Source: FEN-1219 sp963810755 (lineage in GTDB: Bacteria; Pseudomonadota; Gammaproteobacteria; Steroidobacterales; Rariloculaceae). From it: DNA of 64,000 bases. Where the stretch lies: positions 558,001 through 622,000 of the forward strand of contig CAWEOP010000003.1 in assembly GCA_963810755.1 (NCBI GenBank), in the 5' to 3' direction. The first letter of the stretch is position 1. Each line of letters starts with the position of its first letter. The translations under genes were made by a program, and so were the position numbers. The notes under the pieces are model-generated. The model was not told the DNA's origin. It searched no databases and was given only the letters and a program-made list of their open reading frames with translations. Below, piece by piece: positions 1 through 9,189 of this stretch.

Positions 1-271
1 GCGCACGCAGCTCCGCGAGCTTGCGCGCTTCGGCGGCCGCCGCCACTTCCGCCGAGCGCAGCTCGCGCGACGTGTCGTCGCGCTGCGCCACTTGCCCGGC
101 GAGGCGGCTCTCGAGCGCTTTGATTTCTTTGCGGACCGTCTGCAGCTGCGCGTCGCGCTCCTTCGCGCTCTGCGCGAGCGCAAGCGACGCGCCCAGTGCG
201 GCGACACCGGCGACACCGGCGGCGCGGCGGCACAGACGGCGAGCGCGGCGAGCCGCGCGCTCACGCCGCAT
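1..271 (-). CDS. envC: EnvC-like murein hydrolase activator, N-terminal part (cut by window start)
   Basis: Only the first 90 codons lie in the window. The protein starts with an Arg-rich n-region and a hydrophobic Ala/Gly/Val stretch ending in LALAQS, a plausible signal peptide, followed by a charged heptad-like coiled coil (KERDAQLQTVRKEIKALE, then more Ala/Glu/Arg repeats). This is the expected N-terminus of EnvC, a periplasmic protein with coiled coil plus degenerate LytM/M23 domain that activates division amidases. The C-terminal domain is outside the window, so an active M23 peptidase is an alternative. In enterics envC is likewise divergent from yibN-grxC-secB-gpsA (with gpmI between), which supports the call. 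I chose the ATG at 271 because it follows an in-frame stop and precedes the signal peptide. Confidence 0.6.
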   Translation of the reverse strand, partial: MRRERAARRARRLCRRAAGVAGVAALGASLALAQSAKERDAQLQTVRKEIKALESRLAGQVAQRDDTSRELRSAEVAAAAEARKLAELRA

Positions 272-374
272 CGCCCGATGCGCCTATCGTCCGTGCTCAT
301 ACGGGTCGCGAGTGTAAGCCGTTTACGCCGCGGATTTAACCGCTCTAGCAGTGGCCGGCCGTGCAGGCCCGCGC

Positions 375-383
375 TGCTATACT
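375..383 (+). promoter_or_regulatory. Candidate extended -10 promoter for yibN-grxC-secB-gpsA
   Basis: TGCTATACT is a TGn extended -10 element (TATACT, 4-5 of 6 to consensus) 34 bases before the yibN ATG. No good -35 is visible at the normal spacing, which an extended -10 can tolerate. A near-identical TATACT plus GCGCG context precedes the glycyl-tRNA synthetase gene. Confidence 0.45.
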
Positions 384-416
384 GCGCGTCTTTGCTCGAG
401 TGCGTCGCCGCCCCTC

Positions 417-836
417 ATGGCCCAGCTCATCGAATTCGCGAATCATCATCCGTGGTTGATCGGCGGACTGTTCGCCTCCTGGATCGCAGTGATGTTCTAC
501 GAGCTTCGCGCGCGCGCGGGCGGCGTCACGCACGTCTCGGCCGCCGACGCGGTCCGGCTCATCAACAAGGGCGCGCTCGTGATCGACGTGCGCAAACCCG
601 ACGAGTTCCAGGCCGGGCACATCGTGAACGCCCGCAACTTGACGCTCGATCGCCTGAAGGGCGAGGAAGACTCGGTGGCGAAGAAGAAAGATAAGGTGTT
701 GCTCGCAGTGTGCGACAACGGCGGGCTGTCGGGTAAAGCCGCGAGCATGCTTCGCAAAGCCGGGTACACCAACGCCTTCAGTCTCAAAGGCGGGCTCGGC
801 GGCTGGCGCGCCGACAACTTACCGCTCGTGAAATAG
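417..836 (+). CDS. yibN: YibN-like membrane-anchored rhodanese-domain protein
   Basis: A 139-residue protein with one N-terminal membrane segment (about residues 12-30, WLIGGLFASWIAVMF) and a single rhodanese domain. The Cys in the active-site loop is present (LAVCDNGGLSGKAA), so sulfur transfer is possible. The rest of the fold is recognisable from VIDVRKPDEFQAGHI and the closing LKGGLGGWR. The ATG at 417 is chosen because it places the anchor at the very N-terminus; an upstream in-frame extension lacks similarity to the family. The stop codon TAG directly abuts the grxC ATG, indicating co-transcription and likely translational coupling. The family's physiological substrate is not established; the order yibN-grxC-secB-gpsA is conserved in gammaproteobacteria. 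Confidence 0.85.
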   Translation: MAQLIEFANHHPWLIGGLFASWIAVMFYELRARAGGVTHVSAADAVRLINKGALVIDVRKPDEFQAGHIVNARNLTLDRLKGEEDSVAKKKDKVLLAVCDNGGLSGKAASMLRKAGYTNAFSLKGGLGGWRADNLPLVK

Positions 837-1121
837 ATGAGCGCGCCCGAGCGAATTCTAGTTTACTCGACGCCGTTCTGCGGCTATTGCAGCGCGGCGA
901 AACGTCTGCTCACGAACAAAGGCGCGGAGTTCACGGAGATCGACGTGATGTTCGACGCTGCTCGCAGACAAGAGATGCTCGAGAAGAGCGGCGGCCGACG
1001 CACGGTCCCGCAGATATTCATCGACGGCCGCCACATCGGTGGCTTCGACGATTTGAGCACGCTCGACTCGAGCGGTGAGCTCGACGGCTTGCTCGCGGCG
1101 GGCAAGACCGCACACCCCTAA
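837..1121 (+). CDS. grxC: Glutaredoxin 3
   Basis: A 94-residue glutaredoxin, a cytosolic glutathione-dependent thiol-disulfide oxidoreductase. The redox motif is CGYC (residues 15-18) instead of the usual CPYC, with the cis-Pro motif TVPQIFIDG and the glutathione-site HIGGFDDL further on. Length matches the family (about 85-95). It starts on the base following the yibN stop. The Pro-to-Gly change between the two cysteines is a real difference from canonical GrxC and could alter the redox potential or favour iron-sulfur binding, but dithiol chemistry remains possible. Confidence 0.93.
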   Translation: MSAPERILVYSTPFCGYCSAAKRLLTNKGAEFTEIDVMFDAARRQEMLEKSGGRRTVPQIFIDGRHIGGFDDLSTLDSSGELDGLLAAGKTAHP

Positions 1122-1149
1122 CAATCATTAAGGACGGATCGGAACAGCC

Positions 1150-1650
1150 ATGGCAGAAGAACAGACCCCCACCGCAGCGCAAAAACAGCTGCTGCTACAG
1201 AAGATCTACGTGAAGGACCTGTCGTTCGAGTCGCCGAAGGCGCCGAACGTGTTCACGACGAGCGTCTCCCCGCAGACCCAGCTCAACATCCGCTCGAGCA
1301 CGCAAGAGCTCGGCCCGAACATCCACGAGGTCACGCTCACGCTGACGGTCGAGGCGAAGGACAAGGACACGACTTTGTTCTTGGTCGAGATCGCACAGGC
1401 GGGCATTTTCCAGATTCAGGGCTACACGCCAGAGGAGCATTCGGTGCTCGTTGGCAGCTTCTGCCCGAACACGCTCTACCCGTTCGCGCGTGAAGCGATC
1501 GCCGACGTCGTCGGCAAAGGCGGTTTCCCGCAGCTGCTGCTGCAGCCGATCAACTTCGATGCGCTCTACGCGCAAGCGATGCAAGAACGCGCGCGCAACG
1601 GCGGCACGGCCGCCGCACCCCAACCCGCGGCGGGCGGGGAGACGCATTAA
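1150..1650 (+). CDS. secB: Protein-export chaperone SecB
   Basis: A 166-residue SecB, the tetrameric cytosolic chaperone that holds preproteins unfolded and delivers them to SecA. Family hallmarks are visible: the IYVKDLSFESP start, IHEVTLTLTVEAK, the QAGIFQI segment, the CPNTLYPFAREAI core and GFPQLLLQPINFD near the C-terminus. The tail is Ala/Pro rich and slightly longer than in E. coli (155 residues). A good ribosome site (AAGGACGG) lies about 10 bases before the ATG. The stop TAA overlaps the proposed start of gpsA. Confidence 0.97.
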   Translation: MAEEQTPTAAQKQLLLQKIYVKDLSFESPKAPNVFTTSVSPQTQLNIRSSTQELGPNIHEVTLTLTVEAKDKDTTLFLVEIAQAGIFQIQGYTPEEHSVLVGSFCPNTLYPFAREAIADVVGKGGFPQLLLQPINFDALYAQAMQERARNGGTAAAPQPAAGGETH

Positions 1651-2644
1651 CGCGGGCCGAATCGCAGTACTCGGCGCCGGCTCGTGGGGTACGGCGCTCG
1701 CCATTCAGTTCGCTCGCGCCGGTCACCCGTCCGTCCTTTGGGGTCGCGATCGCGATCACACGGTCGCGATGGCGCGTGCGCGCCGCAACGCGCGCTACCT
1801 CGCCGACGCCGAATTCCCTCCGGGCCTAGAAGTTACGAGCGACCTCGGCGCGGCGGTACGCGCGGCGCAGGACGTGCTCGTCGTCGTGCCGAGCCATGCG
1901 TTCAGGGCGTTGCTGACTGCGCTCGCGCCGCTCGGCGTGAGGAACCTCGCGTGGGCTACCAAGGGATTCGAGCTCGACACCGGCTTGCTGCCCTACCAAG
2001 TGGTCGCCGAAGTCTTCGCGAGCCGCATACCCACCGCCGTGCTATCGGGCCCCACGTTCGCGCGCGAGGTGGGTCTCGGCCTACCGAGCGCGATGACGAT
2101 CGCCTCGGGCGACGACGATTACGCCCAGCGGCTCGCCGAGTCGATCAGCACGGACACGTTTCGGGCGTACACGTCGGGCGACGTCGCCGGCGTCGAAGTC
2201 GGGGGCGCGACCAAGAACGTCTACGCGATCGGCGCCGGGATTGCGGACGGGCTCGGTTTCGGCGCCAACACACGAATCGCGCTGATCGCACGCGGGCTCG
2301 CTGAGATGACTCGCCTGGGACTAGCCCTCGGCGGCAAGCAAGAGACGTTCATGGGTCTCGCTGGCATGGGCGACCTCGTGTTGACTTGCACCGACGACCA
2401 ATCGCGCAACCGCCGCTTCGGCCTAGCGCTCGCACGCGGTGCGAGCGCCGCGGATGCACTCCGCTCGATCGGCCAGGTGGTCGAAGGCTACAACGGCGCG
2501 CGTGCCGTACACCGCGTCGCGACGCGGCTCGGCGTCGCGATGCCGATCGTAGAGCAGCTGCACAAGGTGTTGCACGAGGGTCTAGAGCCGCGCGCCGCGG
2601 TGGCCGCGCTGATGCGCCGGCCGATCACACCCGAGCTCGACTGA
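1646..2644 (+). CDS. gpsA: Glycerol-3-phosphate dehydrogenase [NAD(P)+]
   Basis: A protein of about 332 residues that makes sn-glycerol-3-phosphate from dihydroxyacetone phosphate for phospholipid synthesis. The N-terminal NAD-binding motif is VLGAGSWGTALA, followed by LSGPTFAREV and the catalytic-lysine region VGGATKNVYAIGAG; the C-terminal helical domain carries GLAGMGDLVLTCT. No ATG, GTG or TTG is found at the expected place. An ATT at 1646, overlapping the secB stop and preceded by GGGGA 6 bases upstream, is the best start; otherwise translation would have to begin inside secB or an indel hides the start. The gene ends 10 bases from the convergent trmL. Confidence 0.93.
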   Translation: MNAGRIAVLGAGSWGTALAIQFARAGHPSVLWGRDRDHTVAMARARRNARYLADAEFPPGLEVTSDLGAAVRAAQDVLVVVPSHAFRALLTALAPLGVRNLAWATKGFELDTGLLPYQVVAEVFASRIPTAVLSGPTFAREVGLGLPSAMTIASGDDDYAQRLAESISTDTFRAYTSGDVAGVEVGGATKNVYAIGAGIADGLGFGANTRIALIARGLAEMTRLGLALGGKQETFMGLAGMGDLVLTCTDDQSRNRRFGLALARGASAADALRSIGQVVEGYNGARAVHRVATRLGVAMPIVEQLHKVLHEGLEPRAAVAALMRRPITPELD

Positions 2645-2654
2645 GCGTGCAGCG

Positions 2655-3119
2655 CTAGATCCCGCCGGCGAAGCCGACCTGCCGCCACGCTTCGTAGACC
2701 GTGACCGCCGCCGCGTTCGACAGATTCAGGCTCCGATTCCCCGTGCGCATCGGCAGACGCAGGCGAGACTCGGGCGGCAGCGTGTCGAGCAGCTGCGCCG
2801 GGAGGCCGCTCGTCTCCGGTCCGAACAGAAACGCGTCCCCCGCGGCGAATCGAACGGAATAGAGCGACCGCGTCGCGCGAGTCGTGAGGGCGTACAGCCG
2901 CGCGGACCCGATCGCGTCGAGGCAGGCGGGCAGATCGGCGTGCTCGCGCACGCTCGCGAGCTCGTGATAGTCGAGCCCCGCGCGTCGCACCCGCGGCTCG
3001 TCGAGCGTGAACCCGAGCGGATGCACGAGATGCAAGGTCGCGCCGACGTTGGCGCACAAGCGGATCAGATTGCCCGTATTCGGCGGGATCTCCGGCTGGA
3101 ACAGGATCACGTGGAACAT
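2655..3119 (-). CDS. trmL: tRNA (cytidine/uridine-34 2'-O)-methyltransferase TrmL
   Basis: A 154-residue SPOUT-class methyltransferase that 2'-O-methylates the wobble base of certain leucine tRNAs using S-adenosylmethionine. The motifs of the deep trefoil knot are present: NTGNLIRLCANVGA (residues about 15-28), FGPETSGLP, and RSLNLSNAAAV near the C-terminus. The length equals E. coli TrmL (157). I take the ATG at 3119 (MFHVILFQPEIPPN), which matches family N-termini; an ATG at 3131 would add four residues. It is convergent with gpsA and divergent from pyrD, with only 80 bases between the two start codons. Confidence 0.92.
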   Translation of the reverse strand: MFHVILFQPEIPPNTGNLIRLCANVGATLHLVHPLGFTLDEPRVRRAGLDYHELASVREHADLPACLDAIGSARLYALTTRATRSLYSVRFAAGDAFLFGPETSGLPAQLLDTLPPESRLRLPMRTGNRSLNLSNAAAVTVYEAWRQVGFAGGI

Positions 3120-3199
3120 CGGCGCGATCATAGTGCGGACTGGTGGAGTTCGCGCCGTGCGTCGCGGATAATTCGCGCACCGCACTCCGGGGAGACCCG

Positions 3200-4186
3200 A
3201 TGAACGACGCACCCGCGACGTCCCTCACCCGCTCGAGCCGCCTCGCACTCGAGTTCTGCGGCATGAAGCTCAATTCCCCCGTGGTGCTCCTGTCCGGCTG
3301 TGTCGGCTTCGGTGAGGAATACACGCGTATCGAAGGATTCTCGAACGCCGCCGTCGGCGCGATCGTGCTCAAAGGAACGACGCTCGCGCCGCGGCTCGGC
3401 AATCCGGCGCACCGTGTTTGGGAAACGCCCGGCGGCATGCTCAACGCCATCGGCCTGCAGAACCCAGGTGTCGACTACGTCGTGCACAACATTCTTCCCG
3501 AGCTCGACTTCAGCGAAACGCGCTTCATTGCGAACGTTTGCGGCTCGACCATCGAGGAATATGCCGAGGTGACGCGGCGCTTCGACGACTCGCCGATCGA
3601 CGCGATGGAGATCAACATCTCTTGCCCGAACGTCAAGGAAGGCGGCGTGCAGTTCGGCAACTATCCGGAGATGTCGGCCCGCGTGGTCGCGGCCTGCCGC
3701 AAGGCGACGAAGAAGCCGTTGATCACGAAGCTGTCGCCGAATCAGACGGACATCGCCGCGAATGCGCGCGCATGTATCGACGCCGGCACGGACGCGTTCG
3801 CCGTGATCAACACGCTGATGGGCATGGCGATCGACGTCGAGACGCGGACACCCATCATCGGCAACGTGCAGGGCGGCTTGTCGGGTCCGGCGATCCGGCC
3901 GATCGCGCTACTCAAAGTCCATCAGGTGTTTCAGCAATGCCGCGAGCGCGGCATTCCGATCATCGGCCAAGGCGGCATCGAGACCGCGCGCGACGCGCTA
4001 GAGTTCGTGCTCGCGGGTGCCACGACCGTCGGGCTCGGCACCGCGCTCTTCTACGACCCGCTTGCGCCACAGAAGGTCAACTCCGGGATAGATGAGTATC
4101 TGCGCACTCACGGCTTCCGCGCGATCACCGACCTGATCGGCGGAGTCGACACGCGCAGAACCGCGAACCAGGCAGCGAGCGGTTGA
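3200..4186 (+). CDS. pyrD: Dihydroorotate dehydrogenase, class 1B-like
   Basis: A 328-residue FMN TIM-barrel enzyme oxidising dihydroorotate to orotate in pyrimidine synthesis. The active-site base is a Cys in the loop NISCPNVKEGG (Cys142), the class 1 signature; class 2 membrane enzymes have Ser. Substrate residues (GLQNPG, LSPNQTD, NTLMGMAID) and the FMN phosphate sites (GGLSGPAIRP, IIGQGGIETARDA) are intact. The KEGG form resembles class 1B, which normally works with the FAD/2Fe-2S subunit PyrK, but no pyrK lies nearby. The ATG at 3200 follows a GGGGAG ribosome site; an upstream in-frame start is rejected as it has no ribosome site. A related preQ or dihydropyrimidine dehydrogenase-type role is possible but less likely. 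Confidence 0.85.
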   Translation: MNDAPATSLTRSSRLALEFCGMKLNSPVVLLSGCVGFGEEYTRIEGFSNAAVGAIVLKGTTLAPRLGNPAHRVWETPGGMLNAIGLQNPGVDYVVHNILPELDFSETRFIANVCGSTIEEYAEVTRRFDDSPIDAMEINISCPNVKEGGVQFGNYPEMSARVVAACRKATKKPLITKLSPNQTDIAANARACIDAGTDAFAVINTLMGMAIDVETRTPIIGNVQGGLSGPAIRPIALLKVHQVFQQCRERGIPIIGQGGIETARDALEFVLAGATTVGLGTALFYDPLAPQKVNSGIDEYLRTHGFRAITDLIGGVDTRRTANQAASG

Positions 4187-4190
4187 CGGG

Positions 4191-4979
4191 ATGAGCATTC
4201 ACGCGAGCGCGACGGTGAGCGGTCGCGCGGCCATCGCGGCCGATGCCGAGATCGGGCCGTACTGCGTGATCGAAGGCGAGGTCGAGATCGGCGAGCTAAC
4301 CGTCGTCGAGTCGGGCGCGCGAATCGGAAGCCGCTACGGCCGCGTGAAGATCGGAGCACGCAATCACATCCAGCACGGAGCGGTGCTCGGCGGCCCACCC
4401 CAGGACTTGGGGTACGAAGGCGGCGCTTATACCGCGCTCGAAATCGGCGACGACAACCGAATCGGGGAGTTCGTGAGCATCAATCTCGGCACGCAGAAAG
4501 GGGGCGGAGTCACGCGCGTCGGCGATCACAACTTCATCATGGCCTACACGCATATCGGTCACGACTGTCAGCTCGCCGAGCACATCGTGATCGTCAACGG
4601 CGCGCAGTTCGCGGGTCACGTGACCATCGAGCATCACGCGCTCGTGAGCGGCCTCGTGGGTGTCACGCAGTACGCTCGGCTCGGGGCGTATTCGTTCCTC
4701 GCCGCGGGCGCGTTCGCGAACAAGGACATCGCGCCGTTCACGATCGCCGAGGGTCACTGGGCCGCGCCGCGCGCCGCGAATCGCGTCGGGCTCAAGCGGG
4801 CGGGTTTCGACTCTAGCGAACGCCGCAACATCGATAACGCCATCCGCATGCTGCTCGACCGCGCATTGACGATCGACGAGGTGGCCGCGCAAATCGAGAA
4901 GGAATGCCACCCGAGCCCGCAGATCACGCACCTCGTCAAGTTCTTGACCAGTTCCGATCGAGGTATCGCACGAGGGTGA
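4191..4979 (+). CDS. lpxA: LpxA, UDP-N-acetylglucosamine (or 3-amino derivative) acyltransferase
   Basis: A 262-residue left-handed beta-helix acyltransferase doing the first step of lipid A synthesis with hydroxyacyl-ACP. Hexapeptide repeats fill residues 1-185. The catalytic His is kept (HIGHDC, His124, equivalent to E. coli His125). The substrate segment reads GGPPQDLGYEG where E. coli has NQDLKY: Gln and Asp are kept but the Lys (E. coli Lys76) is Gly here. The C-terminal helical part (RRNIDNAIRMLL) is complete. The gene overlaps by four bases with a Gfo/Idh oxidoreductase gene, and lpxD, fabZ and lpxB are not adjacent. The pairing suggests the acceptor could be the 3-amino sugar made by GnnA/GnnB. 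Confidence 0.9.
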   Translation: MSIHASATVSGRAAIAADAEIGPYCVIEGEVEIGELTVVESGARIGSRYGRVKIGARNHIQHGAVLGGPPQDLGYEGGAYTALEIGDDNRIGEFVSINLGTQKGGGVTRVGDHNFIMAYTHIGHDCQLAEHIVIVNGAQFAGHVTIEHHALVSGLVGVTQYARLGAYSFLAAGAFANKDIAPFTIAEGHWAAPRAANRVGLKRAGFDSSERRNIDNAIRMLLDRALTIDEVAAQIEKECHPSPQITHLVKFLTSSDRGIARG

Positions 4980-5930
4980 GCAAGCTGCGCGCAGCGGTCG
5001 TCGGCGTCGGCTATCTCGGCCGGTTTCACGCGCAGAAGTATCGCGCGCTCGAGGGTGTCGACCTCATCGGCGTTTGCGATCGCGACCAGGCCGCGGGGCG
5101 CGCGGTCGCGGAGGGCCTCGGGACGGCTTACTTCGGGGATCACCGCGACCTCGTCGGCAAGGTGGACGCCGTCACGATCGCCGCAAGCACCTCGGCGCAT
5201 TTCGAGCTCACGAAATTCTTTCTCGAGCACGACGTGCACGTGCTCGTCGAGAAGCCGATGACGCGAACGAGCCAAGAGGCGGCCGTGCTCACGGACCTGG
5301 CGGCGCGGCGCAACCTGAAGCTGCAGGTGGGGCACGTGGAACGTTTCAACCCCGCGCTCGTCTCGGCCCGCGAAGGTCTCACGGCGGTGCGGTTCATCGA
5401 GTGCCACCGCCTTGCTCAATTCAAGGGGCGAGGCGCCGACGTCAACGTGATCCTCGACCTCATGATTCACGACCTCGACGTGATCCTGTCGCTCGTCGAC
5501 TCTAAACCCGTGAGCGTGTCGGCCGTCGGAATCCCGGTGCTGACGGACGACTTCGACATCGCGAACGCGCGGATCGAATTCGCCAATCAGCGCGATCGCG
5601 AACGTCACTGCGTCGCGCGCTTCGACGAGCGCGCAGCGCAAGTTTCGTGTATGGCAGCCGAACCAATACGTCTCGATCGATTTCGGCGGCGGCGAAGTGC
5701 GGCGGGTGGCGCGCCGCGGCGATCCGCGCGAAGGCCAGGCCACGCTCGAGGAGGAGAGCTGGAACCTCGAGAAGGGGGACGCGTTGCTCGCGGAGACGCA
5801 GTCGTTCGTCGCAGCGATCGTCGCGGACAAACCGTGCGAGGTGTCGGGTGCCGATGGGGTCGCGGCGCTCGAGCTCGCCGAGATGATCGTCGCGGACATC
5901 GAGCGGCGCGCCCGCGCGTCGCCGCCGTAG
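4976..5930 (+). CDS. Gfo/Idh/MocA oxidoreductase, GnnA-like (one frameshift)
   Basis: About 317 residues after correction. The N-terminal Rossmann motif GVGYLGRFHAQKY binds NAD(P), then come the family EKP motif (VLVEKPMT) and the catalytic-His segment LMIHDLDVI; the C-terminal part reads FRVWQPNQYVSIDFGGGE in a different frame. The shift lies near 5588, where one extra base (AATCAGCGCG) breaks NARIEFAN; the span length (3n+1) agrees. The GTG start overlaps the lpxA stop (GTGA). In Acidithiobacillus and Leptospira a member of this family, GnnA, oxidises UDP-GlcNAc at C3 beside lpxA so that GnnB can aminate it. That role is inferred from position; no gnnB is adjacent. Confidence 0.75.
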
Positions 5931-5932
5931 CG

Positions 5933-7335
<1,403 letters not shown>

Positions 7336-7336
<1 letters not shown>

Positions 7337-8487
7337 CAGCTGCGCGCTCCCGAGGTTACCGGACCGTCGGGTGCGTGCGCGCCGCCCGAATGCACCGCGC
7401 CACCGCTGCCGTTGCTGCACGGCAAGCGGAGCTGAAATACCGTGCGGCCCGGCTGGCTCACGAACTCGATCAAGCCGCCATTGCGGCTCACGAGGTCCTG
7501 CGCGATCGTGAGACCGAGACCCGTGCCCGTCACCTTACCCGTCACGAGAGGATAGAAGATCGTGTCCTTGAGCTCGTCGGGAATGCCGGGACCGTTGTCC
7601 TCGACCTCCGCCGACAGCACGAGGCGGTGCTGCTCTCCGCCGAGCGTGAAGTTCGGGAGCGCGCGCGTGCGGAAAATCAGCCTGCCCTGCTTGCCGACGG
7701 CTTGCATCGCGTTGCGCGCGATGTTCAAGAACGCTTGAATCATCTGATGCCTGTCGACGTGGACCGGCGGCAAGCTCGGGTCATAGTCGCGCACGAGCTC
7801 CACGCTGTCCGGCTTTTCAGCTTCGATCAGGTGGGAGACATGCTCGGTGATCCGATGGAGATTCACTTCCTCGATCTTCGGCGCGCCGCCGGCGCGCAGG
7901 ATCCCGTCGACGAGCGACGCGAGGCGGTCTGCTTCCTCGATGATCACGCGCGTGTAGGCCTTGAGCTCTGGGTCGGGAAGCTGGCGCTCGAGCAGCTGCG
8001 CTGCGCCGCGCAACCCGCCGAGCGGATTCTTCACCTCGTGGGCGAGCTGGCGGATGATCCGCCGCGACAGCTGTTGCTGCGACACGAGCGCGGCTTCGCG
8101 CCGTACCTTGCGGTCGCGCTCGGTGTCGAGCAGCTCGAGCAGTAGAAACCGCTCGTTCTCGAGCGGGGCTGCGCGGCAGTCGAGTACGACCTCGCGCTCC
8201 GCGACGCGAGCCGTGAGCTCGCGGAGTCCAAAAGTGAGGCCTGTGGAGAGTGCGCGTTGGCACAACGCGACGAGCTCGGTCGAAGGATGAACGAGGTCGC
8301 TGATCGGGCGGCCGACGACGCGCCGTGCGCTCACGCCGAGCAGGCTCTCGGCGGCCGTATTCAGATGAGCGATCAACAAGCCGTCGTCGAGAACGACGAG
8401 CGCCGTGGTCAATCCCTGGAGTACGTTACTAGGATCGGGAGCGCGTTTCGCACGGCGCGGCGAGCCCGCGGGCTCGAAACCGCCCGC
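7336..8487 (-). CDS. ntrB: Nitrogen regulation sensor histidine kinase NtrB
   Basis: About 383 residues. A PAS domain (LTTALVVLDDGLLIAHLN onward, binding site of small signals in the family) precedes the HisKA H-box (LAHEVKNPLGGLRGAAQLL), the N-box (IARNAMQAVGK), and G boxes (DNGPGIP, GTGLGLTIA). There is no membrane segment, as expected for this cytosolic kinase/phosphatase of NtrC that is governed by PII protein. The start is unresolved: between the upstream gene's stop and the PAS domain no ATG or GTG is in frame. The end coordinate given marks the first codon after that stop. A non-canonical start, or an indel near 8400-8490, would explain this. Confidence 0.9.
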
Positions 8488-9080
8488 TAGTTGCCGGCTT
8501 TCGGCTGCGCCGCCGGAGGCCGCGGCTTCGCCAGCGGAGCGTTCGGGTTCTGAACGCTCGTCTGCTGCACCATGAAGGTCGTCACGAGCGAGCGCAACAC
8601 TTCCGTGCCGCCCTGGTCCACGATCACGGCCTGCAGCTTGTGGGTACCCCGGAACACGTCGGGCACGGACAACTCCGTACTCGTCGCGTTGAGGTTGCGG
8701 CGCTCCCCGTCGATGAGGACGTCGAGCCGATGAGCCGACTGCAGGCGAGGATCGAGAGCAATCTGCACGTTCAGGGTCGTGCCGATGTTCCAAAGAGTCT
8801 CTTGTTGTCCCGGGCTCAAGATATTGAACGTGCGATAGGCCGAGGTGGCAGCGGCCGGTGTTTGCGCCGCGTTCGCCGCGCCCGGTGTCGAGCTCGACCG
8901 CGGCTGCGTCCGCGAGGCGGTTCCGAATCCCTGGGCGCCGGTGACCTCTATCTGCTTCGCGCCCGGTACCGGCGTATCGGAGTAGTGCACCGTGCCGTTG
9001 GCGTCGACCCACGTCCACGCGGGCGCTCCGCTTGCGGAGGTCACCGACAGCGCAGACAGTAAGATCAGCCACTTACGCAT
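8487..9080 (-). CDS. DUF4124 domain secreted protein in the glnA-ntrBC cluster
   Basis: A 197-residue protein with a Sec signal peptide (MRKWLILLSALSVTSASGA), then the DUF4124 core with conserved Trp and Tyr-Ser-Asp residues (WTWVDANGTVHYSDTPVPG, residues about 22-40). A Ser/Pro/Ala-rich linker follows, then a beta-rich C-terminal part (ALDPRLQSAHRLDVLIDG) and a Pro-rich tail. The function of DUF4124 is unknown. Genes of this family sit between glnA and ntrB in many gammaproteobacteria, and the position is kept here, so a link to nitrogen stress in the envelope is plausible but unproven. It ends immediately before ntrB. Confidence 0.88.
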   Translation of the reverse strand: MRKWLILLSALSVTSASGAPAWTWVDANGTVHYSDTPVPGAKQIEVTGAQGFGTASRTQPRSSSTPGAANAAQTPAAATSAYRTFNILSPGQQETLWNIGTTLNVQIALDPRLQSAHRLDVLIDGERRNLNATSTELSVPDVFRGTHKLQAVIVDQGGTEVLRSLVTTFMVQQTSVQNPNAPLAKPRPPAAQPKAGN

Positions 9081-9122
9081 GCTCCAAGCTTAGCGCCAAC
9101 CGGCATTCCGTGCCAACCAACG

Positions 9123-9146
9123 GGCGGGATTCTTGAGAACCCCGCC
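9123..9146 (-). terminator. Hairpin between glnA and the DUF4124 gene
   Basis: GGCGGG and CCCGCC pair around a partly paired TTCT/AGAA core, 45 bases beyond the glnA stop. No T-run follows on the reverse strand, so it could be a weak terminator or processing hairpin that lets part of the glnA transcript read into ntrBC, as in enteric glnALG. Its function is inferred. Confidence 0.4.
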
Positions 9147-9189
9147 ACGTTTGGTATTTGACAAAAGCGGCCTGTCAGCTCCGGCCCGA

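Noticed and set aside
3103..3118. Half parS site CACGTGGAACA at the trmL start
   Set aside because: Only one half matches; the other half has several mismatches and the bases simply encode MFHV on the reverse strand.
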